Assembly: GCA_018296165.2 (NCBI GenBank)
Contig: JACKQL020000102.1
Coordinates: 103,498 to 167,497 of the forward strand
From: Termitomyces sp. T153
Lineage: Eukaryota; Basidiomycota; Agaricomycetes; Agaricales; Lyophyllaceae
Reading direction: 5' to 3'
Length of the DNA stretch: 64,000 nucleotides
How positions within the stretch are numbered: position 1 is the first letter of the stretch; every line of letters begins with the position of its first letter. A program made the position numbers and the translations under genes. Positions 1 to 10,526 of the stretch are shown one piece after another. Below the pieces are notes generated by a model. It saw only the letters and a program-made list of their open reading frames with translations, was not told where the DNA came from and made no database searches.

Positions 1-109
1 AGTATCTCGACTCTGTCTCTTAGCTTCTCAGCACCAGTCTCAGTCTTGCCTTCTGTTTACGATCTCTTAAGCCTCGACTTTTGTATCGCTCGTTCAATAT
101 ACGGCGCCT

Positions 110-3100
110 ATGATCAACAAATTGCTTCCTCTGTTCCTCCTCGTCGGAGGTAGTGCCCTCGCCAAGCCGTTGGAGGCACGCGGCCATTCGTACAGGGTTC
201 GTATATATTTCAATGATCAGGCTGAGCTTGCCGTTATCGCTTTTGTCGTAGGATCTCGATTGCACCTTGAAGACGCACACTCGCTGTTTCATTCTCGGCG
301 TCCCATTCAACAACCCCGAAGAGGCTTACAAGCGCTTGAAAGAAGACAATCGCCACTGCTCTAACGATGTCAATCGTCGCCTCTTAGCTGCGTTGTTGGA
401 ACAATGTATCAAGCACAAGCACGATCACCCCGACCACAAACATAAATATCAATGCGGCAAAAGCGGGAGCGAATACCCCGACAGCATGGTCACCTACTCT
501 CGCGAATGCTGCACTTTGCGCGATCCGAAGTATATCTACGAAATGCTCGAGTGTAAGCAGGGTAAGCAGGAGAAGAACGCCGGAGGTGGGAATGGCGGGA
601 ATGGCGGCGCCGGAGGAGCTGGTGGAAATGGTGGTAACGTTGAAGGCGGAAAGGACTGCGACGAACATGGAAAGTCTTCGGCCGGCAATGGCGGTGATGG
701 TGGAGCGGGTGGCAAGGGAGGAGATGGTGGGAATGGCGGGAATGTCGTCCAAAAGTATTGGCGCAGAGGATTTGGTTGGGACAAAGGTGGCGCAGGCGAT
801 GGTGGCAATGGCGGAAGTGGTGGCAATGGCGGGGACGGCGGGGACAGTGGTGATGATAAGGATCATGGACACTCTTGCGACAATTGCCATGCAGACCACG
901 AATCTGGTGGTGGTAACGGCGGTGATGGCGGTGCTGGAGGTAATGGAGGTAATGGTGGAAATGTCGACCGCGGCAGATCTCGCCATCGTCACCACAAGAG
1001 TTATCGAGGGCACGGCAAAAAGAGCGGCGGCGGAAATGGAGGTGACGGAGGTGCAGGGGGTAACGGTGGCAACGGTGGAAATATCGAAAAGGAGAAGGGT
1101 GGTTGCTGCGGACATTGCGAACAAGGAAAAGTGTCGGCTGGCAACGGCGGCGATGGGGGCGCTGCTGGCAATGGTGGGGATGGAGGTCAGGGAGGAAACG
1201 TTCACGGAGGGCGCCACTGGCGCAGGGACGACCACCATGGTGGTGGAGGCGACGGGGGCGACGGGGGAGATGCTGGCGATGGTGGCCGAGGCGGCAATGG
1301 TGGCAACGTTTGGGGGGACCACGAAAAATATCGCCATCATGATTATTACCATGACGGACGTCACGATCGCGGAGGTAATGGTGGGCGCGGTGGAGATGCA
1401 GGAAACGGCGGGGACGGCGGGGAAGGCGGTAACGTCGACTTTGACCATAACCACCATCATCACGACAAGCATCATCATCACCGTCATCATCATTCGCGCA
1501 GGGGACACCACGACTACTACGACCACCACGACCACCACGACGGCGGAGGTGATGGGGGAGATGGAGGAAAAGGTGGATATGGAGGCAATGGTGGGGACGG
1601 TGGTAATGTCTGGGGAGACCACGAAAAATACTACGACCATGACTATCACCACGGACATCATGATCGCGGAGGTAATGGTGGGCGCGGAGGAGATGCAGGA
1701 GACGGCGGTGACGGCGGTGACGGCGGTAACGTCGACTTTGACCATCACCACCATCATCATGACAAGCATCATCATCACCGTCATCATCATTGGCGAAGGG
1801 GACACCACGACCACCACGACCACCACGATGGCGGAGGTGATGGGGGAGATGGAGGAAAAGGTGGATATGGAGGTAATGGTGGGGACGGTGGTAATGTCTG
1901 GGGAGACCACGAAAGATACTACGACCATGACTATCACCACGGACATCATGATCGCGGAGGTAATGGTGGGCGCGGAGGAGATGCAGGAGACGGCGGTGAC
2001 GGTGGCGACGGTGGCAACGTCGACTTTGACCATCACCACCATCATGACAAGCATCATCATCACCGTCATCATCATTCGCGCAGGGGACACCACGACTACC
2101 ACGACCACCATGACGGCGGAGGTGATGGGGGAGATGGAGGAAAAGGTGGATATGGAGGTAATGGTGGGGACGGTGGTAATGTCTGGGGAGACCACGAAAG
2201 ATACTACGACCATGACTATCACCACGGACATCATGATCGCGGAGGTAATGGTGGGCGCGGAGGAGATGCAGGAGACGGCGGTGACGGTGGCGACGGTGGC
2301 AACGTCGACTTTGACCATCACCACCATCATGACAAGCATCATCATCACCGTCATCATCATTCGCGCAGGGGACACCACGACTACCACGACCACCATGACG
2401 GCGGAGGTGATGGGGGAGATGGAGGAAAAGGTGGATATGGAGGTAATGGTGGGGACGGTGGTAATGTCTGGGGAGACCACGAAAGATACTACGACCATGA
2501 CTATCACCACGGACATCATGATCGCGGAGGTAATGGTGGGCGCGGAGGAGATGCAGGAGACGGCGGTGACGGCGGTGACGGCGGTAACGTCGACTTTGAC
2601 CATCACCACCATCATCATGAAAAGCATCATCATCACCGTCATCATCATTCGCGCAGGGGACATCACGACCACCATGACCACCACGACGGCGGAGGTGATG
2701 GGGGAGATGGAGGAAAAGGTGGATATGGAGGCAATGGTGGGGACGGTGGTAATGTCTGGGGAGACCACGAAAAATACTACGACCATGACTATCACCAGGG
2801 ACATCACGATCGCGGAGGTAATGGTGGGCGCGGAGGAGATGCAGGAGACGGCGGTGACGGCGGTGACGGCGGTAACGTCGACTTTGACCATCACCACCAT
2901 CATCATGACAAGCATCATCATCACCGTCATCATCATTGGCGAAGGGGACACCACGACCACCACGACCACCACGACGGCGGAGGTGATGGGGGAGATGGAG
3001 GAAAAGGTGGATATGGAGGCAATGGTGGGGACGGTGGTAATGTCTGGGGAGACCACGAAAGATACTACGACCATGACTATCACCACGGACATCACGATCG

Positions 3101-3424
3101 TGGAGGTAATGGTGGGCGCGGAGGAGATGCAGGAGACGGCGGTGACGGTGGTGACGGTGGTAACGTTGACTCTGACCATCACCATGACAAGCATCATCAT
3201 CACCGTCATCATCATTGGCGAAGGGGGCACCACGACCACTACGACCACCATGACCACCACGACGGCGGAGGTGATGGGGGAGATGGAGGAAAAGGTGGAT
3301 ATGGAGGCAATGGTGGGGACGGTGGTAATGTCTGGGGAGACCACGAAAGATACTACGACCATGACTATCACCACGGACATCATGATCGCGGAGGTAATGG
3401 TGGGCGCGGAGGAGATGCAGGAGA

Positions 3425-3459
<35 letters not shown>

Positions 3460-6284
3460 ACGTCGACTTTGACCATCACCACCATCATCATGACAAGCAT
3501 CATCATCACCGTCATCATCATTGGCGAAGGGGACACCACGACCACCACGACCACCACGATGGCGGAGGTGATGGGGGAGATGGAGGAAAAGGTGGATATG
3601 GAGGTAATGGTGGGGACGGTGGTAATGTCTGGGGAGACCACGAAAGATACTACGACCATGACTATCACCACGGACATCATGATCGCGGAGGTAATGGTGG
3701 GCGCGGAGGAGATGCAGGAGACGGCGGTGACGGCGGTGACGGCGGTAACGTCGACTTTGACCATCACCACCATCATCATGAAAAGCATCATCATCACCGT
3801 CATCATCATTCGCGCAGGGGACATCACGACCACCATGACCACCACGACGGCGGAGGTGATGGGGGAGATGGAGGAAAAGGTGGATATGGAGGCAATGGTG
3901 GGGACGGTGGTAATGTCTGGGGAGACCACGAAAAATACTACGACCATGACTATCACCAGGGACATCACGATCGCGGAGGTAATGGTGGGCGCGGAGGAGA
4001 TGCAGGAGACGGCGGTGACGGTGGCGACGGTGGCAACGTCGACTTTGACCATCACCACCATCATCATGAAAAGCATCATCATCACCGTCATCATCATTGG
4101 CGAAGGGGGCACCACGACCACTACGACCACCATGACCACCACGACGGCGGAGGTGATGGGGGAGATGGAGGAAAAGGTGGATATGGAGGCAATGGTGGGG
4201 ACGGTGGTAATGTCTGGGGAGACCACGAAAGATACGACCATGACTATCACCACGGACATCATGATCGTGGAGGTAATGGTGGGCGCGGAGGAGATGCAGG
4301 AGACGGCGGTGACGGTGGTGACGGTGGTAACGTTGACTCTGACCATCACCATGACAAGCATCATCATCACCGTCATCATCATTGGCGAAGGGGGCACCAC
4401 GACCACTACGACCACCACGACGGCGGAGGCGATGGGGGAGATGGTGGAAAAGGTGGAGATGGAGGCGATGGCGGGGATGGTGGTAATGTCTTGGGAGACC
4501 ACGAAAGATACTACGACCATGACTATCACCACGGACATCACGATCGTGGAGGTAATCGTCAACACCACCATCATCGTTGGCGTCGGGGGCAACATGATTA
4601 CCGAGAGGGCAGAGGTGATGGCGGAGATGGTGGAGATGCTGGAGATGGTGGCAAAGGTGGTGACGGCGGTAATGTGTTGGGGGACCATGAAAGATATCAC
4701 TATGGACGTCATCATTGGCGTAGGGGATACCACCACAGCCACTACGATCACCATGACGGCGAAGGCGATGGAGGCGATGGAGGCGATGGAGGATACGGTG
4801 GGGACGGCGGGGATGGTGGCAATGTACAATTCAAAGATGGGTATCGTCATTATTGGCGTAGGTGGCCTTCGTACGACAATCGTGCTGGAAATGGTGGGGC
4901 TGGTGGGGCTGGAGGAAATGGAGGTGATGGTGGAAATGGTGGAAATGTTGAGAACGGAGAATACTGCCGGGGCGGCTGCCGTAAGGGCTGCAGGGGTAAC
5001 AACTGTCGGGGGATGTCTCGCACTGGTAATGGGGGAGATGGCGGGGCAGGAGGCGATGGAGGTAAAGGCGGCGACGGCGGGAATGTTGTTGTCAAGAAAC
5101 ATTGGCGAAGAGCGCTCTACCGTCGCGGCGGAATTAGGGACAGAAGACGCTATTGGCGTCGTGATGAAGCCGACGAATACTACTATGAGCCCGAGCACCA
5201 CAAACATCACAAACATCACTATCATCACTACCCTGCCGACACCTATGATGAGTACGGTAATTATTCCGACATCGACGACTCTGAATCTTTTCCTCACATC
5301 ACTGGCATTTCTGGCGGTGGTCAAGATGTCCACCGTCATTCTGGCCATGTCGACAACAGTGATTCCCACATACACTTCGGCAGTGGGAAGCACAATAAAA
5401 ACTCTGGCAACTACAATACCAATATCAGTAATAACAACGTTGGGTACGGTGGGGGATTGGAACGGGGACGAGGAGGGGGACTCGGAGGATTAGGAGGGGG
5501 ACTCGGAGGATTGGGAGGGGGACTGGGGGGATTGGGAGGGGGAATGGGGGGATTGGGAGGGGGCTTAGGAGGGGGCCAGGGAGGGGGATTAGGAGGTGGC
5601 CAGGGAGGAGGATTAGGGGGATTAGGAGGGGGCCAGGGAGGACAGGGACAAGGACAGGGAGGACAGGGGGGACAAGGACAGGGAGGGCAGGGACAAGGAC
5701 AGGGCGGACAGGGACAGGGACAGGGAGGACAAGGACAAGGCCAAGGAGGACAAGGACAGGAGGACAAGGTCAAGGTCAGGGGGACAGGACAAGGAGGACA
5801 GGGACAGGGAGGACAAGGACAAGGAGGACAGGGACAGGGGGACAAGGACAGGGAGGACAGGGACAAGGACAGGGCGGACAGGGACAGGGACAGGGAGGAC
5901 AAGGACAAGGCCAAGGAGGACAAGGACAGGGAGGACAGGGACAAGGACAAGGAGGACAGGGACAAGGACAGGGAGGTCAAGGTCAAGGAGGACAGGGACA
6001 AGGAGGACAGGAGGTCAAGGTCAAGGACAAGGTCAAGGAGGACAAGGTCAAGGTCAAGGTCAAGGAGGACAAGGACAAGGACAAGGAGGACAGGGACAAG
6101 GAGGACAGGGACAAGGACAAGGGCAAGGAGGACAAGGACAGGGAGGACAAGGACAGGGAGGACAAGGACAGGGGGGACAGGGTCAGGGCCAAGGAGGACA
6201 AGGACAGGGGGGACAGGGACAGGGTCAGGGAGGACAAGGACGAGGTCGCAGATGATGAGAGTAAGAACAATAGCAATATCATAA
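110..6284 (+). CDS. Giant secreted Gly/His-rich tandem-repeat protein with eight-cysteine N-terminal segment
   Basis: The start at 110 gives a clear signal peptide ([18 protein letters not shown], then KPLEARGHS). A 55-base intron (197-251) joins it in frame to the very long open frame that follows. The mature N-terminus (about residues 30-130) has eight cysteines spaced C-x7-C-x23-C-x15-C-x15-C-x17-CC-x13-C. After it come many blocks of 15-25 residues made of GGN, GGD, GGA or GGK triplets, usually ending in NV or NI. They are separated by charged, His-rich spacers carrying repeated WRR or SRR. From base 1434 the block-spacer pairs form a regular 95-99 residue repeat. The tail is GGL and then GQG repeats. 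I recognise no family. Gly-Gly-X runs resemble polyglycine-II helix proteins, and His clusters suggest metal binding; both are inference. The C-terminus is uncertain: the open frame ends at 6284, but the Gly-Gln frame would end in GGQGRGRR at the TGA at 6253-6255. Confidence 0.8.
197..251 (+). other. Intron 1 of the giant repeat-protein gene
   Basis: The donor GTTCGT at 197 and the acceptor GTAG ending at 251 give a 55-base intron. Exon 1 (110-196) is exactly 29 codons, and base 252 opens a codon in the frame of the long repeat ORF, so splicing fuses the signal peptide to the repeat protein without loss. A CTGAG at about 221-225 could be the branch site. The alternative donor GTATAT at 201 would break the frame. 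The length is typical of basidiomycete introns. Confidence 0.75.
1434..4560 (+). repeat. In-gene tandem repeat, 285-297 bp unit, eleven copies
   Basis: The GTCGACTTTGACC-like mark opening each unit recurs at 1434, 1731, 2019, 2304, 2589, 2877, 3165, 3462, 3750, 4038 and 4332. The spacings are 285, 288, 294 or 297, all multiples of three. Each unit codes for a VDFDH(H)n [10 protein letters not shown] stretch, WRR or SRR, GHHD(H/Y), a [15 protein letters not shown] block, VWGDHE(K/R)[12 protein letters not shown] and a second Gly block. Length changes come from added or lost His or DGG codons. The unit before (from about 1315) and those after 4560 are degenerate relatives. Unit 3462 copies variants seen in unit 1731, and unit 3750 copies variants seen in unit 2589, showing segmental duplication inside the array. 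Confidence 0.9.
5455..6250 (+). repeat. C-terminal GGL then Gly-Gln coding minisatellite
   Basis: From 5455 the sequence is GGxGGA-type codons giving GGGLGGLGG. From about 5637 it is built from GGACAGGGA and GGACAAGGA motifs coding for GQGQGG. The motif has no stop in any forward frame. Small indels at about 5760, 5776, 5839 and 6011 move the long open frame from Gly-Gln to Asp-Lys-Asp-Arg-Glu and then to Arg-Ser/Thr-Arg. The original frame appears to be Gly-Gln, because only that frame ends cleanly (GGQGRGRR, stop at 6253). Confidence 0.8.
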
Positions 6285-6743
6285 GCAAGTGGTAGCAGCT
6301 TAATACATTTATCTATCATGTCACCAATTGCTATCACAGCCTGAATTCAAGTAATTGTAATTCTTCGCAATCCATCTGTCTTGTGAAGTTACCTAAGGGC
6401 TACACTAGGAATGTTGGTTGCAACCAACCTGGCATTAACAGAAGCTGGGTTGGTTATAACTGTCAAACAGCCTGTGGTGTGACATAGAGGATAGAATCAC
6501 ATTACAGCAATTCTGAAATGATGATCTGGTGGACTTTGGACAGTCCTTCATGAATGATCAGGGAGTATTGTTCTAAGAGGACACCACATATGATGTTTGG
6601 CCAGAAGGGTACATTTCTCCTAAACATTTCTGGCCAGTAAAGTCTGAGAAGCATGTTTATCACTCCCCAGTGGACAACATGTGTATTGAAACTAGAAATA
6701 GCTCTGTGATGTGTCAGAGGCAGGCTGATCAAGGAGGGAGTAA
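6256..6743. other. Boundary region without a recognisable gene; 16-bp perfect palindrome at 6413-6428
   Basis: The sequence runs from the end of the repeat gene into the CpG-poor transposon block. The last CpG on the left is near 6366. A perfect palindrome GTTGGTTGCAACCAAC lies at 6413-6428. A TGTGAAGTTACC at about 6381 could open the LTR of the first Gypsy element, but no second copy exists in the window to prove it. I see no coding sequence here. Confidence 0.4.
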
Positions 6744-9246
6744 CCCTCCAAGTTGGTCTGGGTGCTCAGAAGGAGGTTGTGGAGACCCAGGACAGGATTT
6801 GTCTTGAGGCAAATCAGGCTCCACACCACAACCTAAGCTGTGCCATGGACCACCAGGCCTAGGAGGAGGTGGTGGAGGACTGGGACAGGGACTACCCTAT
6901 CCAGGTTGAGAGCCATCACCACCCCCAGGTGGGGGCCCCAGACTCTAGGTGATCATCTGATCCTCCAGATGGCAATGGGGTTGATGGTGTGGAACATAGA
7001 TCTGGACAGAGGAGGACTACAGCCCTCTCCAAAAGACAGCTGCAGAGGTTTTTGATGCCTCTGCACCACTGTGGACAATTCATCACTCCAGAAGTGGAAG
7101 AGGCCCACAAATGTCACCACCAGACAATGCACAATTGTCTAAGAGCAGTGATGGAGCAGTTGTTTGCAGTCTGGCTGGCAATTCAGACAGACTCAAGCCT
7201 AGGCAGAGTGATCTGTCTAAGACAATCACCCCCAATGGTGGGTCAGCCAAGTTCAGTGAATTTGAAGGCTGGCTCATGAGTATCTGCAGATTTTATGCAG
7301 TAGCTCAATATGGTTGGGATGAGTGTGAGCATGGAAAATCCTAATTCTTATGGACTTTCTAGCTGCAGGGGCCCTAAAATGGTACCTGCAACATGTAATT
7401 CATGTCAACAGGACTCAGTCTCACTGGAGGTTTGAGGATGTGATCCTCAAATTGTACAATTGGTTTGTACAACCTTCAATGAGGCAGGATGTCTGTGAGG
7501 CATCTGCAACATAGTGTTGTAGTACTTGGTTAGAGTAATACTAATAGTTCTGGGGCTTTCTTGAAGACTTAGGAAGTCCACTCCAATTCCACACTGATGT
7601 CTTGATAAAGGTTCGAAGTTGAGGTTGTTTACTTCCAAAATATTTCTATTCTGAATATAGAGGGGTTTCAACAAACTCCTGCCTAAGTGATTCACTCCCT
7701 GGGAACCACCAAACATTTGCCTATTAATTGCCTGTCCATTTGCTACTCTACTTGGGCTATTTATATCTCTTTCTACAGTGCACAGACCACCCCCTGCACA
7801 TGACTTTTGGTCTCACACTTTTCAGTCCCTTATTCATAACTGTTATTCTAATCCCCCCTTTTGGGATCCCTGTTTCAGTGCCACAGGCTAGTTCCTTGTG
7901 CCATCATTCCTCTTTTGCATTCTTAGCTTCCATTTGTTCCATTTAGCTCTTCCTCCTTTGTATTTCTTCCATTCATCTTTTCCCTCCCATTCATATTCTC
8001 CCATTCCATTCATATTCTTTCCCATTCAGGTTCTTCCATTCATCTTCCTTTCCCTTCCATTCATTCCATTTCTTTCCCTTCCATTCATTCCATTCATATT
8101 CTTTCCCATTCATTCCCCCTTTATCATTCCCATCTGATTATTCTTAGATCAGATCTAGATCTTGCCAGAATTAATGCCACTCAGGTGCTTTTGCCAGTCC
8201 CATGCTTCCTCTCCCATTACCATGATTGGACTATTATTGAGTGTATAGCCTAGTATAGTCCTTGTCCTATCCTGTTCTGTATTTCTTCTGGTGTATTTTA
8301 AGGAGATAATGTTGCTGGAACTTGTTTTATCAGGAGGCTTACAGTTTTCAGCCTTAATAGATGTTTATTTTGACTTCTGGTATTTTATTGTGTTCCTTTG
8401 GTGTGACAACATCATATTAGTGTATGCAATCAAAGAGGGAGTGCAAGGCTTCTATCATGCCTTGCTGGACCACACTCAAAACATGGCTGTATTTTCCAAC
8501 AAATTGATAATTTGTGAGTGATTTTTAGAGGAGATACTCTCTAACATGCTTGTTGCATTGATACATGATGGCACACTGACTGCCAAAGTGAATATCATGG
8601 AGGAATTTGTTTTTGAGGCTAAGGCCTATGAAAATAGTATCAAAACTGCAGCACACTATCTAGAGCACAGCATGAAGAATTGTGCTGGGCATACACTGTT
8701 GCTAGTGGCAGTGCAGTCTCCAAAGTTTGGGACTGCCCTAGCTGAATGAGCAGATTTGGCCAGACACAACACCCACCTACAGCTGTCTAGACTTATGAGG
8801 CCAACTGCACATGTGGCCTCAGAGCCATTGACCCCTTGGGTTAGTGCAGGTCAAGGCCCTCCTTAACATATGAGAGCAGTGCAGGCAGCAAGACAACATC
8901 TTGCCATGGGGAAGAATGTGTTGGCTATAGCATTGGGCCAACCAGGCAAGGAAGCCAGACAACTACTACTTGCTACAAGTGCAGGAAAGTTGGCCACTTT
9001 GCTTGAGAGTGCAGGGAGCAGGGTAAGCCAGCTCCACACATGTTTGTTTGAGTGGTACACACTGCTGCTGCCTTGGATATTGGATGCCAACAATAAGGAG
9101 GACAAGGATCCTAGTGACATTGATGACAAACAAGCAAATGAGACCAATGGGACTCAGGCTGAGGATGAAGAGTATATCAAATTAGAGATGTACAAAAATG
9201 ACTACTATACCTGAGGCAGTGAGAGCAAAGGACTATTTGTCCTCAC
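6744..9246 (+). pseudogene. gag of the outermost Gypsy-like element (decayed, split by an LTR)
   Basis: In shifting frames the translation gives a Pro/Gly-rich start (6840-6960). A capsid-like stretch follows at 7230-7500 (KFSEFEGWL, FYAVAQYG) and resumes after the inserted LTR at 8412 (GVQGFYHALLDH, then NMAVFSNKL and KAYENSIKTAAHYLEHS). A zinc knuckle lies at 8971-9012, C-x2-C-x4-H-x4-C, with a TGA inside it where an Arg codon CGA would fit. Gag packages the element RNA in virus-like particles. The gene is clearly dead: it has several stops and frameshifts and an 897-base insertion. It continues into the protease region downstream. Confidence 0.7.
7515..8411 (-). mobile_element. Solo LTR, family 4 (minus orientation), inside gag
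   Basis: The ends are TGTTGTAG and GACAACA, with the TGTTGT/ACAACA inverted termini seen in the second copy at 24062-24994 on the opposite strand. The two copies align along their length. The TATA-like box (rc of CTATTTATA near 7750) sets the orientation as minus. A stretch of ATTCC/ATTCA pentamer-like repeats lies at 7965-8130. Gag coding is interrupted at its left edge and resumes just past the right edge. The flanks (CATAG left, TCATA right) do not form a clean target duplication. The short ORFs inside are low-complexity translations of the pentamers, not genes. Confidence 0.75.
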
Positions 9247-9379
9247 TGAGGTCCCTGCCACTGAGCATAGAGTGTAAGAACCTAGTAATGAGGTTTGCAT
9301 GCACAAGGTGCAGATCATGGTAGCAAAGGACACCATGGACCAGCCAGTGCTGCCTGCATGAGACAAAGAGTGTCTTGTC

Positions 9380-10526
9380 ACTTGGGTTGATGTCAATGGC
9401 CACAAGGCATGGATGTTGTGGGACTCAGGAGTACTACTTCCAGACTCATGCTGTTGTTTGTCCATTTTGCTGGGATATGGGTGGCCTATTGGCCACACCA
9501 ATCACTCTGCAGCTGGGAACAATTGGAAGTTGTTCCATTGTGAATTATGGGGCCAGGGTGACCATGAAGGTTCCTGGCAAGTATTGCACTGTCTATGTGG
9601 ACATTGCTAACTTTGATCACTACAACATAATTGTAGGAATGCCATTCATGAGGGTGTATAATGTCCTCCTCAATTCTCAGAATGACCAAGTAGTCATTGA
9701 TGGGGTAGCTACTCCAGCTCATAAACTAAAGTTAGAAGATGTGGATGGACATGCATGGTGCTTCCATACAGTGGAGAAGCAGTGCAACAAGTAGCCCTGA
9801 CTATCCAATGGACTGAGGCAGCCCACCATGGAAGAGGCAGAGAATGAGGACAGGGTTTGGATGGCTGATAGCCTTCCTGACAATTACCCATCTCTGTTGG
9901 TCCTGGAGGAAGAGTATCAGAGTACTCTTCAGGAGGGGAAGAGGATAGCACAGTTCTTCAAAGCATCAAAACTGGCTTTACAAATGCCTCCAAGAGTGGA
10001 GGTAGCATAGCAGTTGAGCAAGAAGGGACTGATCCTTCCAAAGCAAGCAAATGAAGGATTTGGAACAGACCTATCCCAAAGCCAACCCTTGAATGGGAAT
10101 ACAATCCACATATGCCACCAGAATGAAATCAGGTCATTGCAGACCTGACAAAGCAAGAAGGGATAAGATGAGCACTCCCTGCCAAAGTGAATAGAATGGC
10201 TATGGAGGACAAAATATCCAAGCCTAGTGAGTTTGAATACTTGTGGAGTGAAACAAGGTGTAGGATGGAACATCATCCTACATAGTTAAACATTCCAGAT
10301 GAATCAGAGATTCATTTAATGGCCTTGTGGAACAAGTATAGGGCCACCTTCAAAGCTAGCTAAGTACAATGAAAGTCCTTGGCCTAAAGCAGACAAGGGG
10401 AAGGCTTGGCCTTCCAAGCTGACAGAAGGTGATATTCCATGCCTTGGATAGCAGTGGTATGAGGAATTTCAGGATATCATCAATGGTACAAAGGAGAAAC
10501 TTCCTCCATGGCATGAGGTCAACTAT
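9380..10526 (+). pseudogene. Protease and pre-RT part of pol, outermost Gypsy-like element
   Basis: The frame reads GHKAWMLWDSG at about 9398-9430, a retropepsin DSG site. After a frameshift it gives a long protease-like segment (9440-9793) with IIVGMPFM near the C-terminal side. The following 700 bases are broken but hold LNIPDESEIHLMALWNKYR-type coding and end in LPPWHEVNY at about 10495-10526. There the coding stops at the TGTCATGA edge of the family 5 LTR. The next residues (EINLIDEAK) appear at 41812, directly after the family 5 3' LTR, so this pol was split by that insertion. The reverse transcriptase proper is not present in the window. Confidence 0.65.

Noticed and set aside
384..5393. 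A 1669-codon open frame on the minus strand and a 1635-codon frame at 586-5493 on the plus strand
   Set aside because: Both are shadows of the Gly/His repeat array, whose units (multiples of three, GC-biased codons) contain no stops in several frames. They give Val/Ile/Ser/Thr and Thr/Met/Ala repeats, without signal peptide, intron or conserved start.
5411..6337. Minus-strand Leu/Ser/Pro ORFs over the Gly-Gln minisatellite
   Set aside because: Antisense reading of a low-complexity repeat; no start context or domain.
7728..8137. Ser/Pro/Phe/His-rich ORFs over the family 4 LTR (and 24220-24781 on the minus strand)
   Set aside because: They translate the ATTCC/GAATG pentamer-like repeats of a solo LTR; there is no domain and the frame is not kept between the two copies.
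9205..9501. Small ORFs on the minus strand within the Gypsy regions
   Set aside because: Opposite to clearly recognisable gag/pol coding and not conserved among the element copies. The only antisense case kept is 39440-40692, which has an in-frame intron.
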